The notes below the pieces were generated by a model. The model saw only the letters and a program-made list of their open reading frames with translations. It ran no database searches and had not been told where the DNA came from. From positions 21,761-85,760 of the forward strand of contig CAJTJG010000016.1 of the NCBI GenBank assembly GCA_910576785.1: a DNA stretch of 64,000 bases. Reading direction: 5' to 3'. Shown in pieces: positions 36,606 to 45,511 of this stretch. Each line of letters opens with the position of its first letter. Position 1 is the first letter of the stretch. The position numbers and the translations under genes were made by a program. This stretch comes from an uncultured Duncaniella sp. GTDB lineage: Bacteria > Bacteroidota > Bacteroidia > Bacteroidales > Muribaculaceae.

Positions 36606-38696
36606 TCAATGCTTCTTGTTGCGGCGCTGCTGCTCGCGGAGCATGGCCTGCTGCTGCTTCTGAGCCTCCTCGAGTTTGGCCTGCATCCAACCTTTCTTCT
36701 TGGGCTTCTTTGCATTCTCGGCCATCTTGGCACGCATCTTCTCCTCGCTTACCACCTTGCGGAATATGAAGGTCATGGCGATGGTGATGAGCAGCGAGAG
36801 GAAATAATAGTAGCTCAGGCCGGCGGCATAGTTGTTGAAGATGAACAGGAACATCACCGGCATCATATACATCATCCACTTCATGCCGGGCATACCGCTC
36901 GAGGCCTGGGTCTGGGTATTGAGATAAGTGTACAGGATGTTGGTCACGGTCATCAGCAGACAGAACAGGCTTATGTGATTGCCGAATGTCGAGGAGATGA
37001 ACGGAATATTGGCCGTCCACGATATGATGGCATCGGGGGCGGCGAGATCCTTGGCCCAGAGGAATGACTCGCCTCTAAGCTCGATGGCCGAGGGGAAGAA
37101 CCAGAACATGGCCACGAGCACAGGCATCTGGAGCAGCATGGGCAGACAGCCCGACATCGGGTTGGCGCCGGCGCGGTTATAGAGAGCCATGCTCTCCTGC
37201 GAGCGCTTCATGGCATTCTCGTTACCGGGATACTTCTCATTGATAGCCTTCAGCTCGGGTGCCAGCAGGCGCATTTTGGCCTGAGATATAAGGCTCTTGT
37301 AGGTGAAGGGATAGAGAATGATCTTGATGAACACCGTCAGCAACAGGATGATCAGACCGTAGTTGCTTATGAAACTGCCCAGGAACGAGAATACGGGTAT
37401 GATGATCAGCGTACTGATCCAGCGGAAGATAGGCCAGCCAAGGGGAATAAGCTTGGTCAGGTGCATGTTCTCCTCGGGGAAGATATCCTTCTCCACACCC
37501 TTCATGAGGGGATAGGAGTTGGGGCCGAGATACATCACAAAGCTCGCGGGATTAGCCAGACCGGCCGAGTAATCGAGCGTCAGGCCGATCTCCATACGCT
37601 TTATGTAGTCAGGATCATCCTTAAGCTCCGAGCTGTTGAGCTCGGCGGCGGCAAAGTTGGTGCGGGCCATGAGCACAGCCGAGAAGAACTGGTTCTTGCA
37701 GCTTACCCACTTGAGGCGCTGGTTGATCTCCTCGCTGTCGTCACCACTCTCGCTGAGATTGTCCACATCTCCGTCCGGGAACATGTAGTAAAGCGCCGAG
37801 TTGCGCTCCTCAAACACACGTCCGGCCTCCAGACGGCGCATTTTCTGATGCCAGGTGAAGTCCATCGAGGCCACCGAGGTAGGTATGATGGCCTGCATCC
37901 CCTCCTGCACCACGTCGATACCTACAAGATAGGAATCAGACGGAAGTGTGTAGCGCACACCCCATGTGGCACCGTCGCCAAGATCGAGCTGCATGAGCAC
38001 GGTAGAGTCATTCTCCTGCACGGGTGTGAAGAAGAACTCACGGGTATCAAAGCGCTGGTTGGCGGATGTGAGCGTGAAGCCGTAGCTGTCAGTCTCAGGG
38101 GCAAGGAGTGTTACCTTGGTAGAGTCATAGCTGTCATAGTCGCGGAGTGTGGCGCGCGATATCACGCCACCCTTGTTGGAGAGCTCGAGCGAGAGATACT
38201 TGTTCTCGAGCTTCACAGTGGCGCTGTCGCCGGCCAGATGGCGGGCGAAGCCGCGGTAGCGGGCGGCGGTGGCCAACGCTCCGCGCAGATTTGACATGGC
38301 CTTGGCGGCGAGACGCTCGGACATACCCGAAGTCTCGTTGGCAAGCAGCGGAGCCGCTGCCACCGCCTGGCCGTCGGTCTCGATAGTACCGGTCACGATG
38401 CCGTCGGCGCCTACCGAAAGGTCTATGCCATCTACCTTCAGACGGCTCACATGTGCCGTGGTGTCGGTCTGTCCGAGCTCACGTATGGTGGCCGCGATCT
38501 GGGCCACCTCCGAGGAGGTTATGGAGTCAAGGGTGAGCAGCGAGGGGTCGGAGGCCTTCGCGGCCTCGGCGGCTTCCATGCGCTCGCGCTCCTGCCGCTG
38601 GCGCTCGAGTTCCTCGGCCGACGGCTGGTTGAGATACATGAAACCAAAAATCACGAGGCCCATCAATAGCAGGCCCGTCAGGGTGTTTTTATCCAT
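36606..38696 (-). CDS. yidC: membrane protein insertase YidC
   Basis: YidC inserts and folds inner-membrane proteins. The 696-residue protein has an N-terminal membrane anchor (NTLTGLLLMGLVIFGFMYL), a large periplasmic beta-sandwich domain (about residues 100-420) and the conserved Oxa1 core with five helices near the C-terminus, including NYGLIILLLTVFIKIILYPF and NPMSGCLPMLLQMPVLVAMFWFFP. The C-terminal tail is rich in Lys and Gln (KKKGWMQAKLEEAQKQQQAM) and may contact ribosomes. It overlaps pyrG by 8 bp. Confidence 0.97.
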   Translation of the reverse strand: MDKNTLTGLLLMGLVIFGFMYLNQPSAEELERQRQERERMEAAEAAKASDPSLLTLDSITSSEVAQIAATIRELGQTDTTAHVSRLKVDGIDLSVGADGIVTGTIETDGQAVAAAPLLANETSGMSERLAAKAMSNLRGALATAARYRGFARHLAGDSATVKLENKYLSLELSNKGGVISRATLRDYDSYDSTKVTLLAPETDSYGFTLTSANQRFDTREFFFTPVQENDSTVLMQLDLGDGATWGVRYTLPSDSYLVGIDVVQEGMQAIIPTSVASMDFTWHQKMRRLEAGRVFEERNSALYYMFPDGDVDNLSESGDDSEEINQRLKWVSCKNQFFSAVLMARTNFAAAELNSSELKDDPDYIKRMEIGLTLDYSAGLANPASFVMYLGPNSYPLMKGVEKDIFPEENMHLTKLIPLGWPIFRWISTLIIIPVFSFLGSFISNYGLIILLLTVFIKIILYPFTYKSLISQAKMRLLAPELKAINEKYPGNENAMKRSQESMALYNRAGANPMSGCLPMLLQMPVLVAMFWFFPSAIELRGESFLWAKDLAAPDAIISWTANIPFISSTFGNHISLFCLLMTVTNILYTYLNTQTQASSGMPGMKWMMYMMPVMFLFIFNNYAAGLSYYYFLSLLITIAMTFIFRKVVSEEKMRAKMAENAKKPKKKGWMQAKLEEAQKQQQAMLREQQRRNKKH

Positions 38697-40314
38697 TTAT
38701 CTGTTCTTTTTCTTTCTGATATGATATGGCTGATTTGACAAAATCCATGAAGAGAGGCGATGGTGCGAGCACCGTCGAGGAGTATTCGGGATGATACTGG
38801 GTACCTATGTACCAACGATGGTCAGGAAGCTCCACGACTTCCACCAGATGCGTGTCGGGATTCTCTCCGACGCACTTCATGCCGGCCTCCTCAAACCGCG
38901 CACGGTACTCGTTGTTGAACTCGAAGCGATGGCGATGACGCTCCTCAACCTCAGTGCTCCCGTAGGCCGCCGCAGCGTGCGACGACGGATCGAGGTGACA
39001 GCGGTAAGCACCCAGACGCATGGTTCCGCCCATATTGTGGATGCTCTTCTGCTCCTCCATGAGGTCTATCACATTGTCGGGAGTCATATGGTTCATCTCC
39101 GTGGAGTTGGCCTCGGTGAGACCGAGCACATTGCGGGCAAACTCGATCACCATGCACTGCATGCCCAGACATATGCCGAAAGTGGGCACATCGTGAGTGC
39201 GGCACCACTCGAGAGCCACGAACTTTCCCTCTATGCCCCTCTGGCCGAAACCGGGAGCGATGATGACGCCGTCCAACCCCTCGAGCTGTGCATCCACATT
39301 CCCCCCGTTGAGTTTCTCAGAGTGGATATAGCGCAGATCAAGCTTGCGGTCGAGATAGGTAGCGCACTGGAACAGAGCCTCATTGATACTCTTGTAGGCA
39401 TCCTGAAGCTCCACATACTTACCCACCAGACCTATGGTCACCTTCTCCGTGGCCTTGTCCATCTTGGTGAGAAACTCGCGCCATGGGCCCAGGTCAGGCT
39501 CGCCCTGCGGCACAATCCCGACCTTGCGGAGCACTATCTCGTCAAGATGCTGCTCATGCATCAGCATGGGCACCTTGTAGATCGAGCTCGCGTCACGGCT
39601 CTGCACAACAGCGTCGGGAGCCACGTTGCAGAACTGGGCTATCTTCTTCCTCATCGTGACGGGGATGTCATGCTCGGTGCGCAGCACGAGCACATCGGGC
39701 TGTATGCCGAGATGCTGCAACTCCTTCACGGAGTGCTGCGTAGGCTTGGTCTTCAGCTCCTTGGCCGCCGCGATGAAAGGCACATATGTCAGATGTATGC
39801 ACAGACAGTTGTCCTCAAGCTCCCATCTGAGCTGACGCACAGCCTCCAGAAAAGGCAGACTCTCTATATCGCCCACCACGCCACCGATCTCGGTGATGAC
39901 AAAGTCAAAGTTGCCCGTCTTGCCGAGGGCCATCACATTGCGCTTTATCTCGTCAGTGATATGAGGTATTATCTGCACGGTCTTGCCCAGATAGTCGCCA
40001 CGGCGCTCCTTGTCGATGACACTCTGATAGATACGCCCCGTGGTGACATTGTTGGCACGGGTGGTGCGGATATTGGTAAACCGCTCATAGTGGCCCAGAT
40101 CGAGGTCGGCCTCATGACCGTCCACCGTCACATAACACTCTCCGTGCTCATAAGGATTGAGCGTGCCCGGATCGATATTGATGTAAGGGTCAAACTTCTG
40201 TATGGTGACACGATAACCGCGTGCCTTGAGCAGGCATGCGAGCGAGGATGAGATGATGCCCTTGCCAAGCGACGACACCACACCTCCGGTCACAAATAAA
40301 TACTTGGTTTCCAC
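38689..40314 (-). CDS. pyrG: CTP synthase
   Basis: PyrG converts UTP to CTP with glutamine as nitrogen donor. The 541-residue protein has the N-terminal synthetase domain (KYLFVTGGVVSSLGKGI at residues 4-20, DPYINIDPGTLNP, EIGGVVGDIES) and the C-terminal class I glutaminase with the nucleophile Cys in FGICLGMQCMV and the His-Glu pair in GTQYHPEYSS. It is upstream of, and overlaps, yidC. A -7 box (TAATTTTG, minus strand) lies about 20 bp before the start. Confidence 0.98.
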   Translation of the reverse strand: METKYLFVTGGVVSSLGKGIISSSLACLLKARGYRVTIQKFDPYINIDPGTLNPYEHGECYVTVDGHEADLDLGHYERFTNIRTTRANNVTTGRIYQSVIDKERRGDYLGKTVQIIPHITDEIKRNVMALGKTGNFDFVITEIGGVVGDIESLPFLEAVRQLRWELEDNCLCIHLTYVPFIAAAKELKTKPTQHSVKELQHLGIQPDVLVLRTEHDIPVTMRKKIAQFCNVAPDAVVQSRDASSIYKVPMLMHEQHLDEIVLRKVGIVPQGEPDLGPWREFLTKMDKATEKVTIGLVGKYVELQDAYKSINEALFQCATYLDRKLDLRYIHSEKLNGGNVDAQLEGLDGVIIAPGFGQRGIEGKFVALEWCRTHDVPTFGICLGMQCMVIEFARNVLGLTEANSTEMNHMTPDNVIDLMEEQKSIHNMGGTMRLGAYRCHLDPSSHAAAAYGSTEVEERHRHRFEFNNEYRARFEEAGMKCVGENPDTHLVEVVELPDHRWYIGTQYHPEYSSTVLAPSPLFMDFVKSAISYQKEKEQING

Positions 40315-40334
40315 TTCTGTGATAATTTAAAATG

Positions 40335-40342
40335 CAAAATTA
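40335..40342 (-). promoter_or_regulatory. -7 box of the pyrG-yidC promoter
   Basis: TAATTTTG on the minus strand fits the -7 consensus, 20 bp before the pyrG ATG. A matching -33 was not evident. Confidence 0.5.
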
Positions 40343-40430
40343 CAAAATTTTGCCAAACATCCGATGCGGCACAACCTATTTTTCAGATAAAAACCTGTAC
40401 ACGGACACCCCACCCTCACATACCAATATT

Positions 40431-40523
40431 TCAAGGATATGAATGAGCATCCCCTTGGTAGCTTTCCACCTTATCTATGGCTCTTTTCACATCATAGAGA
40501 TAAACAGAAATATACTCATCCAT
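40431..40523 (-). pseudogene. truncated HEPN-type toxin partner of the MNT gene
   Basis: An ATG overlaps the end of the MNT gene by 8 bp and opens a 30-codon frame reading MDEYISVYLYDVKRAIDKVE before SYQGDAHSYP and a TGA. This matches the first helix of HEPN/DUF86 proteins, which normally run about 110-140 residues and follow the MNT partner in just this overlap. No continuation was found in the next 100 bp in any frame, so the toxin's catalytic Rx4-6H motif is gone. This short frame is read by eye; length and context support decay. Confidence 0.65.
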
Positions 40524-40821
40524 ATATCATCTTCTTATTTCTGTCTACAATCGACTTGAATATCGGATTGAGGTTCGCTCCATATTCTATCAGATCCACA
40601 GTGCGGTTGAACAATTGCTCGAGCTCATCGCGGAGATCAGAATAATTACTTACATAGTCAAACTGATCATGATCAACCGGCTCAAAATCCACAAGCAGAT
40701 CAACATCACTTTCATCATTGAACCTGTCAGTGAGTATTGATCCGAATACCGCAAGTGACTTTACCCTATGCCGACGGCACAAGGCAATTATATGTTGTAT
40801 GTTGAGCTCAATCAGTTTCAT
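40516..40821 (-). CDS. MNT-type minimal nucleotidyltransferase (antitoxin class)
   Basis: This 101-residue protein has the nucleotidyltransferase fold with AVFGSILTDRFNDESDVDLLVDF (metal-binding Asp pair near residues 39-41) and the C-terminal third acidic position in RTVDLIEYGA. MNT proteins usually pair with a HEPN RNase toxin and inactivate it by AMPylation. Here the partner survives only as a 30-codon remnant. A -7 box ends 5 bp before the ATG, so the transcript may be leaderless. The gene is AT-rich against its neighbours, a sign of transfer. Confidence 0.9.
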   Translation of the reverse strand: MKLIELNIQHIIALCRRHRVKSLAVFGSILTDRFNDESDVDLLVDFEPVDHDQFDYVSNYSDLRDELEQLFNRTVDLIEYGANLNPIFKSIVDRNKKMIYG

Positions 40822-40826
40822 ACCTG

Positions 40827-40855
40827 CAAATATAACAGTTTTATTTAGATTACAA
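40827..40855 (-). promoter_or_regulatory. promoter of the MNT gene, possibly leaderless
   Basis: On the minus strand TTG (40853-40855) is separated by 18 bp from TATATTTG (40827-40834), and only 5 bp separate that box from the ATG at 40821. With a start point a few bases after the box, the mRNA would begin at or next to the start codon. Confidence 0.6.
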
Positions 40856-40890
40856 CATGTTGACTGCCATATTTTGTTTCTCCGGGGTGC

Positions 40891-42036
40891 TCACGCATCG
40901 CTGTATCGGCGGTGGAGCATGAAGAGCATCACTGCCCCGATGGCCGCAAAGGGCACCCCGATGAGCGCCGGCGAGGCAAGTCCGAGACCGTGATGGATGG
41001 CCAGTCCGCCGAGCGACGCCGACAGCGCGTTGGACACATTGAACGCTATCTGTATACCCGCGCCCCCGAGCATCTCACCACCCTTGGCAAAGCGGACTAT
41101 CAGATATTGCAGCGGACCACCTATGCCGAAGAGCGCACCGGTAGCCACAAACATCAGCACCAGCGAGGGGAGTTTCATCCCCGCACAAAGATACACCGCC
41201 GGCATCACAACCACGAGCATCGCGGCTATGCTCCCGGTCACCACCGACACTTTATAGCGGTCAGCGAGCTTGCCGGCTATGGCATTGCCGGCCACCATTC
41301 CAGCGCCGGCTATCACCATGACCCACGTCATGGCCGCCGATGAGAATCCGGCCACCTGCGTCATCACCGGCTCTATGTAGCTGAACCAGCAGTACACACT
41401 CGCCTGTCCGAAGAACACACCTCCGTAGACGAGCCATGGAGCCGATGACTTCAGAAACCCGAACTGTCCCTTCATGCCTCGGTCAGGAAGCGGATCCAGA
41501 TACGGCAGCCAGAGCCGTATCAACCCGAACGACAACAGACCGAATGCCGCCACGATCCCGAAAGTCACCCTCCAGTTGAACAGGTTGCTGAGACATGTGG
41601 CAAGCGGCACTCCAAACAGATTGGCCAGAGTCATGCCTCCCACCATCACCGCCACCGCCTGTGCGCCGTGCCCCTTGGCGGCGAGACGTGAGCACACTAT
41701 GGCCCCGGCTCCGAAAAAGGCCCCGTGGGGCAGTCCCGACACAAAACGCGAGCAGAGCAGTGTGACGAACCCCGGCGAGACCGATGCCGCAAGGTTTCCG
41801 GCAAAGATGACTGCGCTGAGCAGAAGCATGAGTTTCTTCAAAGGCATGCGCCGCAGCAATATCAGCATCGGGGCGCCTATGGCCACTCCGAGCGAGTAGG
41901 CCGATATGAGATGCCCCGCCTCGCTGATGCTCACATCCACACCCTTGGCCACATCGCCAAGCACTCCCATCATGCCGAATTCGGCTATCCCGAGGGAGAA
42001 CGTCCCAAGGGCCAATGCGTAAAGTCCTCTATTCAT
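40891..42036 (-). CDS. MFS transporter, AraJ/drug-efflux type
   Basis: This 381-residue protein has twelve predicted transmembrane segments and the look of the arabinose-efflux/chloramphenicol-resistance MFS group: NRGLYALALGTFSLGIAEFG at the N-terminus, LISAYSLGVAIGAPML in helix 2, and GLPHGAFFGAGAIVCSRLA in helix 4. Such exporters remove sugars, drugs or nucleosides. It is transcribed away from the HAD gene, and the 73-bp spacer carries -7 boxes for both directions. The substrate is unknown. Confidence 0.9.
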   Translation of the reverse strand: MNRGLYALALGTFSLGIAEFGMMGVLGDVAKGVDVSISEAGHLISAYSLGVAIGAPMLILLRRMPLKKLMLLLSAVIFAGNLAASVSPGFVTLLCSRFVSGLPHGAFFGAGAIVCSRLAAKGHGAQAVAVMVGGMTLANLFGVPLATCLSNLFNWRVTFGIVAAFGLLSFGLIRLWLPYLDPLPDRGMKGQFGFLKSSAPWLVYGGVFFGQASVYCWFSYIEPVMTQVAGFSSAAMTWVMVIAGAGMVAGNAIAGKLADRYKVSVVTGSIAAMLVVVMPAVYLCAGMKLPSLVLMFVATGALFGIGGPLQYLIVRFAKGGEMLGGAGIQIAFNVSNALSASLGGLAIHHGLGLASPALIGVPFAAIGAVMLFMLHRRYSDA

Positions 42037-42055
42037 AGATTTTGAAAAACGGGCA

Positions 42056-42084
42056 CAAAATTAGCGTTTTTTTTGCTATTTTTG
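42056..42084. promoter_or_regulatory. divergent -7 boxes between the MFS and HAD genes
   Basis: TAATTTTG on the minus strand (42056-42063) lies 20 bp before the MFS start, and TATTTTTG on the plus strand (42077-42084) lies 25 bp before the HAD start. They are only 13 bp apart, so RNA polymerase would be expected to bind one promoter at a time. Confidence 0.5.
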
Positions 42085-42109
42085 CAGGTGAAAGAAAAAA
42101 GTATACCAT

Positions 42110-42742
42110 ATGATAAAGAATCTTTTGTTTGACCTCGGCGGGGTCATAATGGATCTCGACCGCGACCGCTGCGTCAAAGCCTTCAGCGAACTGGGCATGA
42201 AGGATGCCGACGACTTTCTCGGGGTCTACGGTCAGAAAGGTGATTTCCTCGCTCTCGAGAGGGGCGACATCGATGCCGACGAGTTCCACTCCAGGGTGCG
42301 TCCGTTGTTCGACCATCCTGTCACCGACCAAGAGATCGACCGCGCTTTCAACCGCTTCCTGATAGGCATACCCGTGGAGCGCCTGCGTGAGCTGCGCGAG
42401 TTGCGCAAACGCTACGGTATATACCTCCTCTCCAATACCAACCCGATCATGATGAACGGTTTCATTGCCGAAGAGTTCAGAAAAGAAGGCTTGGAAATGA
42501 AAGATTATTTCGACGGCATAGTGGCCAGCTACGAGGCACGCTGCTACAAGCCCGACCGCGAGATATTCGACTACACCGCATCACACTGCCATATCCGCCC
42601 GGAGGAGACCCTCTTCTTCGACGATTCGCAGGCCAACGTCGAGGCCGGACGCAAGGCCGGATACCACGCCGTATGCGTGGAGCCGGGACGCGAGTTCGCC
42701 GACATCCTCTCCCGCTGGCTCGCGGAAAACCCTGACGCCTGA
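42110..42742 (+). CDS. HAD superfamily hydrolase (phosphatase-like)
   Basis: This 210-residue HAD hydrolase has motif I LLFDLGGVIMDLD (nucleophile Asp8), motif II LLSNTNPIM, motif III Lys in CYKPDREIF and motif IV FFDDSQANVEAGRKAG. A helical cap lies between motifs I and II (about residues 15-85), as in the HAD-IA group that dephosphorylates sugar phosphates or flavin mononucleotide. It precedes ribF by 17 bp on the same strand, so an FMN- or riboflavin-pathway phosphatase is an attractive but unproven guess. Confidence 0.9.
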   Translation: MIKNLLFDLGGVIMDLDRDRCVKAFSELGMKDADDFLGVYGQKGDFLALERGDIDADEFHSRVRPLFDHPVTDQEIDRAFNRFLIGIPVERLRELRELRKRYGIYLLSNTNPIMMNGFIAEEFRKEGLEMKDYFDGIVASYEARCYKPDREIFDYTASHCHIRPEETLFFDDSQANVEAGRKAGYHAVCVEPGREFADILSRWLAENPDA

Positions 42743-42759
42743 TTGACCGTTATATTGAC

Positions 42760-43701
42760 ATGAGACTAATCACCAAATCCGACCGTGGCTCACGGCGCAT
42801 AGCTGCCGTAGGCATGTATGACGGTGTGCATCGCGGCCACCGCTTCCTCATAGACTACCTGCGTCTCGAGGCACGCAGCCGCGGGCTCATCCCCTCGGTG
42901 GTCACTTTCTCGCGCCATCCCCTGTCGCTCGTGCGTCCGCTCGGCACCCCGCCCCTCCTCTCTTCACTCGAGGAGCGTGTGGTCAGTCTCGGCGAGGCCG
43001 GAGCTGATGATGTCGTGCTCCTGAGCTTCAACGACTCCTTGCGCCACATGACGGCCGCCGAATTTCTCGGCATGCTCCGAAGCCGCTTCGGCATAGAAGC
43101 TCTCGTGCTGGGTTTCAACAACCGGTTCGGCCACGATCTGGTGACCGGCATCGAAGCCTACAAGGAAATCGGGCGCAAAGCCGGCGTAGAGGTGATAGCA
43201 GCTCCCGAATACCGTGGCGAGGGTTCGCCCGTGAGCTCCTCGGCCATACGCCATGCCCTCGCCGAGGGCAAGACTGCCGAAGCCTCCGTCATGCTCGGCA
43301 AACCGTTCGCCCTGCGTGGCACCGTATCCAAAGGTCACCAGATAGGACGCACTCTCGGATTCCCGACAGCCAACATCGTGCCCGTGGAGCAGGAGATTCT
43401 CATCCCAAAAGCAGGAGCATATGCCGCAACCGTCCTGACACCCGACGGTCGCAAGCGCCCCGCCATGGTCAACATTGGCTACCGGCCTACCGTAAGCGAC
43501 TCCACTGATCCCACCGGACCCTCACATATACTCACAATAGAAGCCCACATATTTGACTATACAGGCTATCTATATGACGAGGAAGTGGTCGTGGAATTCC
43601 ACCACTACATCCGGCCTGAACGCCGCTTCGCATCAACCGAAAAACTCCGCGAGCAGCTCAAGACCGATGCCGAAAAAGCAAAGAAACTCCTGAATTCCTA
43701 A
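42760..43701 (+). CDS. ribF: bifunctional riboflavin kinase / FAD synthetase
   Basis: RibF phosphorylates riboflavin to FMN and adenylylates it to FAD. The 313-residue protein has the N-terminal nucleotidylyltransferase (AVGMYDGVHRGHRFLI, VLGFNNRFGHD and SSSAIRHALAEG) and the C-terminal kinase (HQIGRTLGFPTANI, then MVNIGYRPTV and the FHHYIRPERRF end). It starts at MRLITKSDRGSRRIAAVGMYDG. A dispersed palindrome (element C) directly follows the stop. Confidence 0.97.
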   Translation: MRLITKSDRGSRRIAAVGMYDGVHRGHRFLIDYLRLEARSRGLIPSVVTFSRHPLSLVRPLGTPPLLSSLEERVVSLGEAGADDVVLLSFNDSLRHMTAAEFLGMLRSRFGIEALVLGFNNRFGHDLVTGIEAYKEIGRKAGVEVIAAPEYRGEGSPVSSSAIRHALAEGKTAEASVMLGKPFALRGTVSKGHQIGRTLGFPTANIVPVEQEILIPKAGAYAATVLTPDGRKRPAMVNIGYRPTVSDSTDPTGPSHILTIEAHIFDYTGYLYDEEVVVEFHHYIRPERRFASTEKLREQLKTDAEKAKKLLNS

Positions 43702-43720
43702 TGGCAGTGTGACAAATTAT

Positions 43721-43833
43721 AGAAAGATACAAAAGGACAAAAAAGGACAAAAGTGACATGAATATTAATTATCTGTGTGATAAATAATTACTTTCTGTCA
43801 CTTTTGTCCTTTTTTGTCCTTTTGTATCTTTCT
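43721..43833. repeat. Palindromic element C, 38-bp perfect inverted repeat
   Basis: Arms 43721-43758 and 43796-43833 are exact reverse complements with a 37-bp spacer. Flanking TGTGAC/GACACA bases extend the pairing to 43708 and 43848. Most of the spacer and the right flank (ATCAATTATGACACAG) match element B at 6891-7004 base for base, though the arms differ slightly (GGACAAAAAAGG here). It lies between convergent ribF and fadL-like genes. Confidence 0.92.
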
Positions 43834-43871
43834 ATCAATTATGACACAGACTCATATTTTGAATATTGTCA

Positions 43872-45299
43872 TCAGAACTTATAGCTGACTCCGATCGAGG
43901 GGATGAACGCGTGGAGCTTGTAGTCGGCGGTAAACTTGCCTGTGGGTGTGAGGCCGAATCCGGCGGCTGTGGCAGCGGCTGTCTCAAGCGGCAGACCTGC
44001 TCCCATCAGCTGACCCACCACTCCCTTGTACATGGCATCCTCGTAGGTGCACGACACATTGTCAACACCCAGACCGGCCACATACATGAATCCGAAGTCA
44101 ATGGAAAGCGAGGGGATGGGGCGGAACGACAGGCCCAGTGTAGGCTCGATCTTGGTCATGCCGGGAGTCTCCGGATTGTAGTAATTGTCATTCACGGGCG
44201 ATGTATCCACCATAAGGCCGAGACGGGCATCGAAACGGTCGGTGACAGCATACTGCGCTCCGAGCGAATAGCACATCGAGTTCTTGTACTTCTTCTCTAT
44301 ATGCTGGTCCATATCCCTGAGCTGTTCGCTTAGGAATTCTATGTCGAGCTGCTTGTAAGCGCTCCAGCCGGTGAGACGGGCATCAAATGCAAGCGTCAGG
44401 CGCGGCACAGGCTTATAGCTCACACCGAGACCCACCACCCACGGGCAGGGCATCTCTGCCTTGAAGTTGGCATTGTGTAGCCCGCCGAGTGTACCGCCGA
44501 GCAGACTCTCGGCCAGTGCGCCACCGGTATAATCCACCTTGGCATTACCGGCCTTGACCTTCATGCCCATCTTGGAGCGGAAAGAGGCACCTACTGTCCA
44601 CTTGTCATTGAAGTTGTACATGGCGCCGACATTCACACCAACCACCACCTTGGTCTTACCGTTGAGATTGACCGATGCAGGTGTCGTGGAGCCAAATCCG
44701 GGAGTGCCGGCGGGCAGAAGTCCGAGCGCCTGCATGCCGGCTATGGCCTTGTCGGCCGACGAGGCCGATACCAGACCCTTGTTGAGATCCACCGTGCCCC
44801 ACGATACCATGGCGCCGACACCAACCGACAGCTTCGGAGTGATGGCCCAGGAGAGTGTGGGCTGGATGGTGAACACCTTGAGCGATACGTTCTGGCTGAG
44901 CACGGCACCGGGCCAGTTGTCAGTCCAGTTTATTGACGATCCATAGGGGGTGTAGAACGACACTCCTCCCTTAAGATTGGGATATATCGAGAATGCGGCA
45001 TTGACATTGATGGGAGTGGCCACGCCATTGTCCGTAGTATACTCTGTGCCGGTAGCCTTGTCTGTCGCATAGGCGGTAGGCATTATGCCGGTGAACGATC
45101 CGGATATGTCGAGCGTCTCATCCATGAACGCCATTCCGGCGGGGTTGAAATACATGCTCTCTCCTCCGAGTTTGAGGGCTATACCCGTGTGACCCATACC
45201 GATCTGCTTTGCAGACAGCGAGTTGATCTGATAGCCTTCAGCCATCGCCGAGCCTGCGCCAAGTAGCAGCGCGAGGGCTGAAATGATTGATTTCTTCAT
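43872..45299 (-). CDS. OmpP1/FadL family outer-membrane transporter
   Basis: The 475-residue protein starts at MKKSIISALALLLGAGSAMAEG (45299), a signal peptide; the longer frame adds promoter sequence. It is a beta-barrel of the FadL type, with the conserved YQINSLSAKQIGMGHTGIAL plug/N-terminal region, MYFNPAGMAFM, and an ending GVSYKF with a C-terminal Phe, as in outer-membrane proteins. FadL-type channels take up hydrophobic molecules such as long-chain fatty acids or aromatics. A consensus promoter lies just upstream. The true ligand is unknown. Confidence 0.93.
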   Translation of the reverse strand: MKKSIISALALLLGAGSAMAEGYQINSLSAKQIGMGHTGIALKLGGESMYFNPAGMAFMDETLDISGSFTGIMPTAYATDKATGTEYTTDNGVATPINVNAAFSIYPNLKGGVSFYTPYGSSINWTDNWPGAVLSQNVSLKVFTIQPTLSWAITPKLSVGVGAMVSWGTVDLNKGLVSASSADKAIAGMQALGLLPAGTPGFGSTTPASVNLNGKTKVVVGVNVGAMYNFNDKWTVGASFRSKMGMKVKAGNAKVDYTGGALAESLLGGTLGGLHNANFKAEMPCPWVVGLGVSYKPVPRLTLAFDARLTGWSAYKQLDIEFLSEQLRDMDQHIEKKYKNSMCYSLGAQYAVTDRFDARLGLMVDTSPVNDNYYNPETPGMTKIEPTLGLSFRPIPSLSIDFGFMYVAGLGVDNVSCTYEDAMYKGVVGQLMGAGLPLETAAATAAGFGLTPTGKFTADYKLHAFIPSIGVSYKF

Positions 45300-45322
45300 A
45301 ATTACGCTTGTAAAAAACGCCG

Positions 45323-45353
45323 CAAAGGTAGACCGAATGCCCCACAGAGCCAA
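45323..45353 (-). promoter_or_regulatory. consensus promoter of the FadL-type gene
   Basis: On the minus strand TTG (45351-45353) is followed after 20 bp by TACCTTTG (45323-45330), exactly the TTG-N19-21-TAnnTTTG pattern of Bacteroidetes. The start codon is 23 bp downstream. Confidence 0.8.
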
Positions 45354-45511
45354 AATATTAAATCTTTTTTAACAGTAAAATTATTCTGAAATTAACCTGT
45401 TTTGGCCTCTTTCACCTGACCGATACACTATTTGACATTAAGCCCCACCCCTGCAATAAACACCAGAACATAAATTTTAAACTTCATTAACACTATCAAC
45501 CCCGTAAAAAA

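Noticed and set aside
38791..40251. 486-codon frame opposite pyrG
   Set aside because: CTP synthase is certain on the minus strand; the shadow has no recognisable domain and no promoter.
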